Assembly (NCBI GenBank): GCA_944372565.1
Contig: CALVZR010000017.1
Location: forward strand, 1 to 7,819
DNA from: an uncultured Clostridia bacterium
Lineage (GTDB): Bacteria; Bacillota; Clostridia; Christensenellales; Borkfalkiaceae
Reading direction: 5' to 3'
DNA length: 7,819 nucleotides
Shown here: piece after piece, positions 1-6,332 of the stretch
Numbering within the stretch: the stretch's first letter is position 1
How the letters are laid out: every line of letters starts with the position of its first letter
The notes under the pieces: generated by a model
What the model was told of the DNA's origin: nothing
Database searches by the model: none
The model's input: only the letters and a program-made list of their open reading frames with translations
Translations under genes and position numbers: made by a program

Positions 1-318
1 CGTTCGCGCTGTCCGGGATTAAAAGGCGTGCTCGACATCAAGCAGGCGCGCCAGAGCGGGATATTTTACGGCGATTATCTCGACGAAATGGGGGAGGACA
101 TCGTTACCGTGCACCTTTCGGACGTGAACGAAGAGGGCAGGATGTGCCTGCCCGGCAGGGGGACGTTCGATTTTGAAACGCTCTTCCGCCGCCTGGCGGA
201 CGTCGGCTTTCGCGGGGCGATGCTCATCGAGGCGTATCAGAACGATTACGGAACGGAGAGCGAACTTAAGGATTCGCTCTGCTTTCTCCGCGAACTCGCG
301 GGGAAAATTTTTCCATGA
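1..318 (+). CDS. Sugar phosphate isomerase/epimerase, TIM-barrel family (3' part only)
   Basis: The reading frame is open from the left window edge to the TGA at 316-318, giving the last 105 residues; the real start lies outside. A GTG at base 28 is internal and has no reason to be the start. The segment reads GLKGVLDIKQARQSG (about residues 6-20), then TVHLSDVNEEG, LPGRGTFDFETLF and GAMLIEAYQNDYG. This is the C-terminal half of a xylose-isomerase-like TIM barrel (AP endonuclease family 2 / sugar phosphate isomerase/epimerase). Members normally have about 260-280 residues, so roughly 60% is missing. In this family the Asp of LDIKQ, the His of VHLSD and the Glu of LIEAY sit at strand ends and are likely metal ligands; that assignment is by family analogy. 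Substrate is unknown. A strong terminator follows at once, so the gene ends its own transcription unit and is probably not part of the glycogen operon. Confidence 0.85.
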   Translation, partial: RSRCPGLKGVLDIKQARQSGIFYGDYLDEMGEDIVTVHLSDVNEEGRMCLPGRGTFDFETLFRRLADVGFRGAMLIEAYQNDYGTESELKDSLCFLRELAGKIFP

Positions 319-323
319 ACCGC

Positions 324-361
324 AGAGCCGCGCCCTGTTTCCGACGGGGCGCGGCTCTTTT
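324..361 (+). terminator. Intrinsic terminator after the isomerase/epimerase gene
   Basis: A perfect 12-bp GC-rich stem, AGAGCCGCGCCC (324-335) against GGGCGCGGCTCT (347-358), encloses an 11-nt loop and is followed by a short T-run (358-361). It starts 6 bases after the stop codon of the upstream gene. There is no T-run on the other side of the stem, so it should act only on + strand transcription. The T-run is short, but the stem is strong. It separates the upstream gene from the glycogen operon. Confidence 0.85.
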
Positions 362-401
362 GAAAAAAGGGAAGTTTTTCTCCCCGATTTGACAAAAAAA
401 G

Positions 402-411
402 CCAAATTTGG
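402..411. promoter_or_regulatory. 10-bp palindrome next to the -35 box, candidate operator
   Basis: CCAAATTTGG is a perfect palindrome ending 2 bases before the -35 hexamer of the promoter at 414-442. It lies between two copies of a TTGACA-containing motif (389-394 and 414-419). The position suits a regulator that touches RNA polymerase or blocks it. No regulator family can be named from the site, and a 10-bp AT-centred palindrome can arise by chance in such a spacer. Confidence 0.3.
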
Positions 412-413
412 GA

Positions 414-442
414 TTGACAATAACCGGGTTTTATATTAAAAT
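414..442 (+). promoter_or_regulatory. Sigma-A (sigma-70 type) promoter of the pgi-glg operon
   Basis: The -35 box TTGACA (414-419) matches the consensus exactly. A 17-bp spacer separates it from TAAAAT (437-442), which matches the -10 consensus at five of six positions. Transcription would start near base 449, giving a leader of about 113 nt before the pgi ATG. A-rich tracts upstream (about 362-367 and 394-400) resemble UP-element-like or bent DNA. TATATT at 432-437 is an alternative -10 but leaves only 12 bp of spacer. This is the only convincing promoter in the window and sits between the upstream terminator and pgi. Confidence 0.85.
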
Positions 443-479
443 AGAAAGAGAAGAAAAAACTTGCGAAAACACGGAAAAT

Positions 480-554
480 TCCCCCGGCGGGGAGCGGATG
501 CGCGCGCGGCGTTTGCCGCGGTGTGCGGAATCCTTCCCGCGCGGGAAAAAAGGA
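480..554 (+). promoter_or_regulatory. Structured 5' leader of pgi with three potential hairpins
   Basis: Three consecutive self-complementary blocks can be read. The first is TCCCC/GGGGA (480-484 with 489-493). The second has CGCGGC (505-510) pairing with GCCGCG (515-520) and extends to bases 500-526 through one bulged G and G-U pairs. The third has TTCCC (534-538) pairing with GGGAA (543-547). An alternative fold of the third pairs TCCTT (531-535) with AAGGA (550-554) around CCC/GGG, which would cover most of the pgi Shine-Dalgarno. None is followed by a T-run, so this is not a classical transcription attenuator. It matches no riboswitch class I recognise. The pairing is seen in the sequence; a regulatory role is inference. 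Confidence 0.4.
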
Positions 555-560
555 GCGTAA
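498..560 (+). CDS. Possible 20-codon leader ORF upstream of pgi
   Basis: An ATG at 498 opens a frame that would encode a 20-residue peptide (MRARRLPRCAESFPRGKKGA) and stops at TAA 558-560, one base before the pgi ATG at 562. The peptide is basic, with five Arg and two Lys, and resembles no known protein family to me. GGGGAG at 489-494 could serve as ribosome binding site but lies only 3 bases from the ATG, which is short. The same GGGG can pair in the first leader hairpin. A ribosome translating this ORF would pass through the hairpin next to the pgi Shine-Dalgarno and terminate on the pgi start, an arrangement that suits translational coupling. It may equally be a chance ORF in GC-rich DNA. 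Confidence 0.25.
   Translation: MRARRLPRCAESFPRGKKGA
551..555 (+). promoter_or_regulatory. Ribosome binding site that fixes the pgi start
   Basis: AGGAG, preceded by an A-run, ends 6 bases before ATG 562. The same frame is open upstream to a GTG at 523, but that codon has no Shine-Dalgarno at a usable distance and would put this AGGAG inside the coding region. The protein beginning at 562 (MKAKYLNGKW...) is therefore preferred. Confidence 0.85.
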
Positions 561-561
561 G

Positions 562-1998
562 ATGAAAGCGAAATATCTGAACGGAAAATGGCAGAGATCC
601 ATGCGCCTGCGCCTGGATTACAACAATATGACGGACGAATTCGTCGGCAAGGAACAGGGCGTTTCCAAAGCCGAACTCCGCGCCGAGAGCGCGCTGTTTG
701 CCGACGCGTTTGAAAAGGTGCAGCAAAAGCGCGGCACGGGGATGATGGGATGGACCGAACTTCCCTATAATCAGAAGGAAATCGTGGAGGACATCCTCGC
801 CGCCGCGAAGGACATCCGCAAAAAGTTCGACGCGTTCGTGGTGCTCGGCATCGGCGGTTCGGCGCTCGGCCCCATCGCGGTGATGCAGGCGCTCAGGCAT
901 ATGCGCTACAACGAACTGCCCAAAGCCAAGAGAAAGGGGCCGAAATTCTACGTGGAAGACAACGTGGATCCCGAGCGGATGAAAGCCCTTCTCGACGTGG
1001 TGGACGTGAAGAAAACGATGTTCAACGTCGTCACGAAGAGCGGCTCCACGAGCGAAACGATGTCGCAGTATCTCATCATCTACGACCTTCTGAAACAGGC
1101 GCTCGGCAAGGACGCCGCGAGCCACGTCATCGCCACCACTTCGCAGAATAAAGGCAACCTCATCAAGCTGGCGAAACAGGAAGGGTTCAAAACGTTTTAT
1201 ATCCCGGACGGCGTGGGCGGCAGGTTTTCCGAACTCTGCCCCGTGGGGCTGCTCCCCGCGGCGGTTACGGGCATCGACATCCGCCAGCTGCTGGCGGGCG
1301 CGGCGTATATGGACAAGCTCTGCCGCGAAAAACAGCTGCGCAAAAATCCCGCGCTCGTTTCGGCGGCGCTTTCCTATCTTTCCATGAAGAAGGGCAAGAA
1401 CATCTCGGTGATGATGCCGTATGCAGATTCGCTGCGCTTTATGTCGGACTGGTACTGCCAGCTGTGGGCGGAAAGTCTGGGCAAAGCGGTGAACTTCGCG
1501 GGCGAAGAGGTGTTCGCGGGGCAGACCCCCGTAAAGGCGCTCGGCGTGACGGACCAGCACTCCCAGGTGCAGCATTACAGGGAAGGCCCGTTCGATAAGG
1601 TGGTTACCTTCCTCGCGGTGGATCGTTACCGCGACGAAGTGGTTATCCCGCAGGGGTGCGAGGAGATCCCGGACGTCAATTTCCTCTGCGGGCACACGAT
1701 GAACGAACTCATCGACGCGGAACGCCGCGCGACGGAATACGCCCTCACGGTTTCCCGCCGCCCGAACAGGACGATCTACCTGCCGGAAGTGAACGCGTTC
1801 ACCATCGGCGAACTGCTGTATTTTTACGAAATGGAAACGGCGTTCTGCGGGGAGATGCTCGGCATAGACACTTACAATCAGCCCGGCGTGGAGGCGGGCA
1901 AAAACGCCACCTACGCGCTGCTCGGCAGAAAGGGCTACGAGAGCACGAAAGAAGAGATGGAAGCGGCCAAAGCGAAAAAAGAAGAATTTATCTGTTAA
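562..1998 (+). CDS. pgi: Glucose-6-phosphate isomerase
   Basis: This cytosolic enzyme interconverts glucose-6-phosphate and fructose-6-phosphate. The 478-residue protein carries the SIS-fold sugar-phosphate motifs VVLGIGGSALG (93-103) and KSGSTSET (159-166). Both family signatures are present: DGVGGRFSELCPVG, with Arg221, and MLGIDTYNQPGVEAGK ending in Lys447. Glu304 (in AESLGK) and His333 (in TDQHSQ) align with the catalytic Glu357 and His388 of rabbit PGI, and Lys447 with the conserved C-terminal active-site Lys. The enzyme looks intact. The length is close to the compact bacterial form (about 450) and shorter than the E. coli type (about 550). The C-terminus ends in a Lys/Glu-rich helix. 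It is the first gene after the promoter at 414-442 and is followed 62 bases later by glgB, so it supplies or drains the hexose-phosphate pool next to the glycogen genes. Bifunctional phosphomannose isomerases share the fold, but the full signatures favour true Pgi. Confidence 0.96.
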   Translation: MKAKYLNGKWQRSMRLRLDYNNMTDEFVGKEQGVSKAELRAESALFADAFEKVQQKRGTGMMGWTELPYNQKEIVEDILAAAKDIRKKFDAFVVLGIGGSALGPIAVMQALRHMRYNELPKAKRKGPKFYVEDNVDPERMKALLDVVDVKKTMFNVVTKSGSTSETMSQYLIIYDLLKQALGKDAASHVIATTSQNKGNLIKLAKQEGFKTFYIPDGVGGRFSELCPVGLLPAAVTGIDIRQLLAGAAYMDKLCREKQLRKNPALVSAALSYLSMKKGKNISVMMPYADSLRFMSDWYCQLWAESLGKAVNFAGEEVFAGQTPVKALGVTDQHSQVQHYREGPFDKVVTFLAVDRYRDEVVIPQGCEEIPDVNFLCGHTMNELIDAERRATEYALTVSRRPNRTIYLPEVNAFTIGELLYFYEMETAFCGEMLGIDTYNQPGVEAGKNATYALLGRKGYESTKEEMEAAKAKKEEFIC

Positions 1999-1999
1999 C

Positions 2000-2034
2000 A
2001 TTTTGCCGCAGCTTGTTTTAAGCCGCGGCAAAAT
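2000..2034 (+). other. Intercistronic hairpin between pgi and glgB
   Basis: ATTTTGCCGC (2000-2009) pairs with GCGGCAAAAT (2025-2034). After one mismatch (A2010/C2024) the stem continues with GCTT (2011-2014) against AAGC (2020-2023) around the loop GTTTT. The structure begins 2 bases after the pgi stop and ends 26 bases before glgB. The 3' side runs into A-rich, not T-rich, sequence on either strand, so it is not a standard intrinsic terminator. It could stabilise the pgi mRNA 3' end, mark a processing site, or reduce read-through into glgB. The pairing is visible; the role is inferred. Confidence 0.6.
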
Positions 2035-2060
2035 TCAAAAAAAGGGGAAGGGCAATTTTT

Positions 2061-3992
2061 ATGCGAGACGATCTGGCGCTTTATCTGTTCCATCAGGGAA
2101 CGAATTTCAGGGCTTTCGACTATCTCGGCGCGCACTTCGGCAAAAAGGGCAAGCGGCGCGGCGTGTGGTTCAGAACGTGGGCGCCGCGGGCGCTGGCGGT
2201 TTCCGTGGTGGGGGATTTCAACGGCTGGAACGCCGAGGCGACCCCTATGGAGCGCGTCAGCGAAGAAGGCGTTTACGAGGCGTTCGTGGCGGGATTGGCG
2301 GAATACGATAACTATAAATTCGCCGTAACCTCGGCAAAGGGCGTGATCTATAAGGCCGATCCCTACGCTTTCCACGGGGAAACGCCGCCCGCTACCGCGT
2401 CCAAGCTGTACGATCTCGAAGGCTACGTCTGGCGGGACGCGGCTTTCCGCCGCCGTTCGGAAAAAACGCCGGTGTATTCCTCGCCCGTCAATATCTACGA
2501 GGTCAATCTCGGCAGCTGGAAGAAAAAGGAGAACGGCGGCTATTTAACTTACTGCGAACTCGCGGCGGAGCTGGTGCCCTATGTGAAGAAGATGGGCTAC
2601 ACGCACGTGGAGTTCATGCCCGTTTCGGAGTATCCGTACGACGGGAGCTGGGGCTATCAGGTAACGGGCTATTTCAGCGTTACCGCCCGTTTCGGCACAC
2701 CCAAGGATTTTATGTTCCTCGTGGACGAATTTCACCGCGCGGGCATCGGCGTGATTCTGGACTGGGTTCCCGCGCATTTCCCCAAGGACGAGCACGGGCT
2801 GTGCGAGTTCGACGGCACGCCCTGCTACGAATACCAGGGCGCGGACAAGATGGAAAACAAGGGCTGGGGCACGCGCGTTTTCGACTGGGGGCGCAACGAA
2901 GTGCAGTGTTTCCTCATCTCGAACGCCATCTTCCTGTTTGAAAAATACCACATCGACGGGCTGCGGGTGGACGCCGTTGCCGCAATGCTCTATCTCGACT
3001 ACGACAAGAAGGCGGGGGAATGGACGCCCAACGAATACGGCGGCAACTACAATCTGGAAGCCATCGCCTTTTTCCGCAAACTCAACGAGGCGATTTTCGC
3101 CATGTTTCCCTACGCGATGATGATCGCGGAGGAATCCACGGCGTTTCCCATGATCACAAAACCCGCCTATCTCGGCGGGCTGGGGTTCAACTACAAGTGG
3201 AATATGGGCTGGATGAACGACACGCTCTCGTATATGCAGACCGACCCGTATTTCCGCGCGGGCGCGCACAACAAGATGACCTTTTCGATGTACTACGCGT
3301 TCAGCGAAAATTTCATTCTGCCGCTCTCGCACGACGAGGTCGTGCACGGAAAAAAATCCCTGCTCGACAAGATGCCCGGCGAATATAACGATAAATTCGC
3401 CAATCTGCGGGCGTATATGGGCTATATGATGTCGCACCCCGGCAAGAAACTCGTGTTTATGGGCGCGGAGTTCGGGCAGTTCAAGGAATGGGCGTATAAA
3501 GAGGGGCTGGAATTTTTCCTGCTCGAATACGATATGCACAAAAAGCTGCACCGCTTTTTCCGCGAGATCAACGCGTATTACAAAAATACGCCCGCCCTTT
3601 ATGAAATCGAGGATTCCTGGAACGGGTTCGAATGGATCTATCCGGACGAGCGGGACAGGAACGTGCTGGCGTATAAGCGGTTCGCAAAGGACGGCACGCC
3701 CGTTTATGTCGCAATCAATTTTTCGGGGGTGGACATTCCCGATTTTCAGATGAAGGCGGAGCGCGGCAAGTACGTGAAGGCGTTCGATACGGACGCGGAA
3801 AAATACGGCGGCGCGGGCAGTATGCACACGCGGGTGTTCGAGGCGAAACGCCGCAGGAAAAACGACGTGAACTGCTATATGAAGTTCCGTCTGCCGCGGC
3901 TTTCGTGCGTGTATATCGTGAAAAAGGAAAAAAAACCGTCCAAGTGGGAAGAACTCGCTTCGCGGTTGAATATATGTAAAGACGAGGGGTAA
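2061..3992 (+). CDS. glgB: 1,4-alpha-glucan branching enzyme
   Basis: GlgB cuts an alpha-1,4 glucan chain and rejoins the piece by an alpha-1,6 bond, creating glycogen branches. The 643-residue protein opens with FHQGTNFRAFDYLGAH, typical of GlgB. A CBM48 domain follows (about 34-110, with VVGDFNGW), then the GH13 barrel. The barrel has YPYDGSWGYQVTGYF (191-205), DWVPAHFP with Asp234 and His239, GLRVDAV with nucleophile Asp304, AEESTAFP with acid/base Glu357, and LPLSHDEVVHGK with His424 and Asp425. Spacing between Asp304, Glu357 and Asp425 equals that of E. coli Asp405, Glu458 and Asp526. The extra N-terminal N1 domain of the 728-residue E. coli enzyme is absent, as in many Bacillota. A C-terminal beta domain ends with RLPRLSCVYIV and a 30-residue charged tail. 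A purine-rich GGGGAAGGG (2044-2052) lies 8 bases before the ATG. The gene is 5 bases from glgC, whose ribosome binding site lies inside the glgB 3' end. Confidence 0.97.
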   Translation: MRDDLALYLFHQGTNFRAFDYLGAHFGKKGKRRGVWFRTWAPRALAVSVVGDFNGWNAEATPMERVSEEGVYEAFVAGLAEYDNYKFAVTSAKGVIYKADPYAFHGETPPATASKLYDLEGYVWRDAAFRRRSEKTPVYSSPVNIYEVNLGSWKKKENGGYLTYCELAAELVPYVKKMGYTHVEFMPVSEYPYDGSWGYQVTGYFSVTARFGTPKDFMFLVDEFHRAGIGVILDWVPAHFPKDEHGLCEFDGTPCYEYQGADKMENKGWGTRVFDWGRNEVQCFLISNAIFLFEKYHIDGLRVDAVAAMLYLDYDKKAGEWTPNEYGGNYNLEAIAFFRKLNEAIFAMFPYAMMIAEESTAFPMITKPAYLGGLGFNYKWNMGWMNDTLSYMQTDPYFRAGAHNKMTFSMYYAFSENFILPLSHDEVVHGKKSLLDKMPGEYNDKFANLRAYMGYMMSHPGKKLVFMGAEFGQFKEWAYKEGLEFFLLEYDMHKKLHRFFREINAYYKNTPALYEIEDSWNGFEWIYPDERDRNVLAYKRFAKDGTPVYVAINFSGVDIPDFQMKAERGKYVKAFDTDAEKYGGAGSMHTRVFEAKRRRKNDVNCYMKFRLPRLSCVYIVKKEKKPSKWEELASRLNICKDEG

Positions 3993-3997
3993 AAAAT

Positions 3998-5209
3998 ATG
4001 GTCAGAAAAAAGAAATGTGTGGCAATGCTTTTGGCGGGCGGACAGGGAAGCCGTCTGTACGCGCTCACGAACAAGATCGCGAAACCCGCGGTTTCGTACG
4101 GGGGCAAATACAGGATCATAGACTTTCCGCTTTCCAACTGCGTGAACTCGGGAATAGACACGGTGGGGGTGCTCACGCAGTATCAGCCGCTCGTGCTCAA
4201 CGACTATATCGGAAACGGTCAGCCGTGGGATCTGGACAGGGCGTTCGGGGGCGTGCACATCCTTTCGCCCTACCAGGGAAAACTCTCTTCCGACTGGTAT
4301 AAGGGCACGGCGAACGCCATCTATCAGAACCTGCACTTTCTCAGGCAGTTCGATCCCGAATACGTGCTCGTCCTATCGGGCGATCACATCTACAAAATGG
4401 ATTATTCGAGGATGCTCAATTTCCACATCCTGCACGGAGCGGACTGCACCATCGCGGCCATCCGCGTATCCCCCGAGGAAGCCTCCCGTTTCGGCATTCT
4501 GAATACCGAAGAGGACGGCAGGATTTACGAATTCGAGGAAAAGCCCAAAAAGCCGAAGAGCACGCTCGCGTCTATGGGAATATACATATTCGGCGCGCAG
4601 AAACTCTACCGCTATCTCGAAGAGGACGCGAAGAAAAAGGATTCGCACAACGACTTCGGCAAGGACGTGCTCCCCGCCATGCTCGCGGCGGGGGAAAAGA
4701 TGTACGCCTATCCCTTCGAGGGGTATTGGAAGGACGTGGGCACCATCCGGTCGCTCTACGACGCGAATATGGACCTTCTCGGCGATCCGCCCGCATTCAA
4801 CGTGAACGACGCTTCCTGGAAGATACAATCGCGCAGCCCGCTTTCCCCGCCGCAGTATCTGGCGGATACGGCGAAAGTGAACAACAGCATGGTGCTTTCG
4901 GGGTGCGAGATCTTCGGCACGGTGGAAAATTCCATTCTTTCGAGCAACGTCGTCGTGAAGCGGGGCGCAATCATCCGCAACAGCATCGTGATGGCGGACA
5001 CCGTGGTGGGCGAGAATGCGGAAATCGAATACGCCATCGTCGATGAAAACACCGAAATCGGGGACGGCGTGAAGATCGGAGAGAGAAAAGAGAGCGGCAA
5101 GGGCATCGCCGTTGTCGCAAGGGACCTCACCGTGGGCAAAGGCGCGGTGATCGAAGGCGGCGCGATGGTGGAAAAGAACGTTGCCGCGGGGGAGGAAGTG
5201 AAGAAATGA
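3998..5209 (+). CDS. glgC: Glucose-1-phosphate adenylyltransferase, catalytic subunit (ADP-glucose pyrophosphorylase)
   Basis: GlgC makes ADP-glucose and pyrophosphate from ATP and glucose-1-phosphate, the committed and usually regulated step of bacterial glycogen synthesis. The 403-residue protein has the nucleotidyltransferase loop LLAGGQGSRL (11-20), KPAVSYGGKYRIIDFPLSN, WYKGTANAIYQN, SGDHIYKMDY with metal-binding Asp129, FEEKP with Lys182, and YWKDVGT. Asp129 and Lys182 align with E. coli Asp142 and Lys195 with identical spacing, so the catalytic site is complete. Lys26 falls where E. coli has Lys39, a fructose-1,6-bisphosphate contact, but the next residue differs, so the effector cannot be inferred. 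After about residue 290, repeated Val/Ile-Gly-x units (NSMVLSGCEIFGTVENSILS and onward) form a left-handed beta-helix used for oligomerisation. GAGGGG at 3984-3989, inside the end of glgB, is the ribosome binding site. The stop overlaps the glgD start by ATGA, suggesting coupled translation and a GlgC/GlgD complex. Confidence 0.97.
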   Translation: MVRKKKCVAMLLAGGQGSRLYALTNKIAKPAVSYGGKYRIIDFPLSNCVNSGIDTVGVLTQYQPLVLNDYIGNGQPWDLDRAFGGVHILSPYQGKLSSDWYKGTANAIYQNLHFLRQFDPEYVLVLSGDHIYKMDYSRMLNFHILHGADCTIAAIRVSPEEASRFGILNTEEDGRIYEFEEKPKKPKSTLASMGIYIFGAQKLYRYLEEDAKKKDSHNDFGKDVLPAMLAAGEKMYAYPFEGYWKDVGTIRSLYDANMDLLGDPPAFNVNDASWKIQSRSPLSPPQYLADTAKVNNSMVLSGCEIFGTVENSILSSNVVVKRGAIIRNSIVMADTVVGENAEIEYAIVDENTEIGDGVKIGERKESGKGIAVVARDLTVGKGAVIEGGAMVEKNVAAGEEVKK

Positions 5210-6309
5210 AAGCGCTCGGCATAGTATTTTCCAACATTCACGATACCAACCTTCCCGAACTCGTGCGCATGCGCACGCTCGCGTCCATCCCGTTCGGGGG
5301 CAGATACCGCCTCATCGATTTCGCCCTCTCCAATATGGTCAATTCCGGCATAGACAAAGTGGGCGTGATCACCAAGCGGAACTACCGCTCCCTGATGGAC
5401 CACGTGGGCAGCGGCAAGGACTGGGACCTCGCGAGAAAGGACGGCGGACTCATCATCCTGCCCCCGTTCGGGGATCGGGACAGCGACGGGCTGTATAATT
5501 CCCGCCTCGAAGCGCTCAAAAGCATCACGGGATTTTTGCAGCATACCGACGAGGACTACGTGGTGATGACCGACTGCGACAACGTGTGCCGCATCGATTA
5601 CAACAAGGTCATCGAATTTCACCGCATCAACAAGGCGGATATCACGCTGGTCTATCGAAAAAGTTCTTCCGAGGAAGATAACGCCGTTACCGTGACGGTG
5701 ACGCCCGAAGGGCGGATCACCAATCTCAAATACGAGAGCAAAATCGACGGGGAACAGAACGTATTCGCCAATATCTACGTGATGAAGCGTTCGCTTTTGA
5801 GAAATCTCATCATGGATTCGCTCGCCTCCAACTACACGCATTTCACCACCGATCTTCTGGTCACCAACCTCAAGGCGATGCGGGTGATGGGATTCGAGCA
5901 CAAGGGGTATTTCGCGGCGATCACCTCGCTGCAATCGTATTACGAGCGGAATATGGATCTGCTCGACGAGAAACACCGCCACGAACTATTCGGCGACAGG
6001 AGCGTGTTCACCAAAATCCGCGACAGCGTGCCCACGAAATACGGCGCGTGCGCGGTGGTGAAAAATTCGCTCATCGCGGACGGCTGCCTGATCGAGGGGA
6101 CGGTGGAAAACAGCGTGATCTTCCGCGGCGTGAAGGTGGCGCGCGGCTCGGTGGTGAAGAACTGCATCCTGATGCAGAACACCGTGCTCGGCGAAAACGT
6201 GACGATGAACTGCATGATCACCGATAAAGACGTGGTGGTGCGCGATATGCGGGTGCTTTCGGGCAGCGAGAACCATCCGTTTTATGTACCGAAGGGAACA
6301 ATGATTTAA
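5206..6309 (+). CDS. glgD: GlgD, non-catalytic/regulatory subunit of glucose-1-phosphate adenylyltransferase
   Basis: This is a 367-residue paralogue of the preceding glgC and probably forms a mixed oligomer with it; in studied Bacillota, GlgD has little activity alone and modulates GlgC. The N-terminus (MKALGIVFSNIHDTNLPELV) is the GlgD hallmark: the AGGxGSRL nucleotide loop is gone, while FGGRYRLIDFALSNMVNSGI (30-49) stays close to GlgC. SGDH of GlgC becomes TDCDN (122-126, retaining Asp125). The FEEKP motif is lost, with Glu177 where GlgC has Lys182 in a gap-free local alignment. From about 270, the ENSVIFRGVKVARGSVVKNC repeats form the beta-helix domain and parallel the GlgC C-terminus. 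The missing loop and Lys argue against independent catalysis. The start ATG overlaps the glgC stop (ATGA), with GGAGG (5191-5195) ten bases upstream inside glgC. The next gene, glgA, follows after 23 bases. Confidence 0.96.
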   Translation: MKALGIVFSNIHDTNLPELVRMRTLASIPFGGRYRLIDFALSNMVNSGIDKVGVITKRNYRSLMDHVGSGKDWDLARKDGGLIILPPFGDRDSDGLYNSRLEALKSITGFLQHTDEDYVVMTDCDNVCRIDYNKVIEFHRINKADITLVYRKSSSEEDNAVTVTVTPEGRITNLKYESKIDGEQNVFANIYVMKRSLLRNLIMDSLASNYTHFTTDLLVTNLKAMRVMGFEHKGYFAAITSLQSYYERNMDLLDEKHRHELFGDRSVFTKIRDSVPTKYGACAVVKNSLIADGCLIEGTVENSVIFRGVKVARGSVVKNCILMQNTVLGENVTMNCMITDKDVVVRDMRVLSGSENHPFYVPKGTMI

Positions 6310-6317
6310 TATAAAAT

Positions 6318-6323
6318 AAGGAG
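6318..6323 (+). promoter_or_regulatory. Ribosome binding site that fixes the glgA start
   Basis: AAGGAG (continuing as TG) lies 9 bases before ATG 6333. This matters because the encoded protein starts with an unusual low-complexity tail. The next in-frame ATG (6477) has no Shine-Dalgarno in front of it, so the tail is very likely translated. Confidence 0.85.
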
Positions 6324-6332
6324 TGAAGAAAA

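Noticed and set aside
389..417. First TTGACA (389-394) as the -35 of a second, upstream promoter
   Set aside because: The bases 16-18 bp downstream (around GATTGA) do not resemble a -10 box.
523..561. GTG at 523 as an upstream start for pgi, adding 13 residues
   Set aside because: No Shine-Dalgarno before it, and it would place the good AGGAG (551-555) inside the gene. ATG 562 gives a normal Pgi N-terminus.
436..2031. A 531-codon open frame on the minus strand opposite pgi
   Set aside because: It mirrors the GC-rich codon pattern of pgi, gives a His/Arg/Phe-rich composition with no recognisable domain, and crosses the pgi promoter leader. pgi on the + strand has complete family motifs.
2000..2034. 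Reading the pgi-glgB hairpin as an intrinsic terminator
   Set aside because: The stem is followed by A-rich rather than T-rich sequence on the + strand and has no T-run on the minus strand either.
2544..3827. A 427-codon open frame on the minus strand opposite glgB
   Set aside because: Antisense shadow with low-information His/Val/Arg-rich sequence and no family match; glgB is unambiguous on the + strand.
4756..5982. A 408-codon minus-strand open frame across the glgC/glgD junction
   Set aside because: It spans two well-supported genes in the antisense direction and contains no motif; an expected by-product of GC-rich coding DNA.
6306..6320. AT-rich TATAAA/TAAAAT string between glgD and glgA as a promoter for glgA
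   Set aside because: No -35-like hexamer lies 16-18 bases upstream, and the sequence is accounted for by the stop codon and ribosome binding site region.
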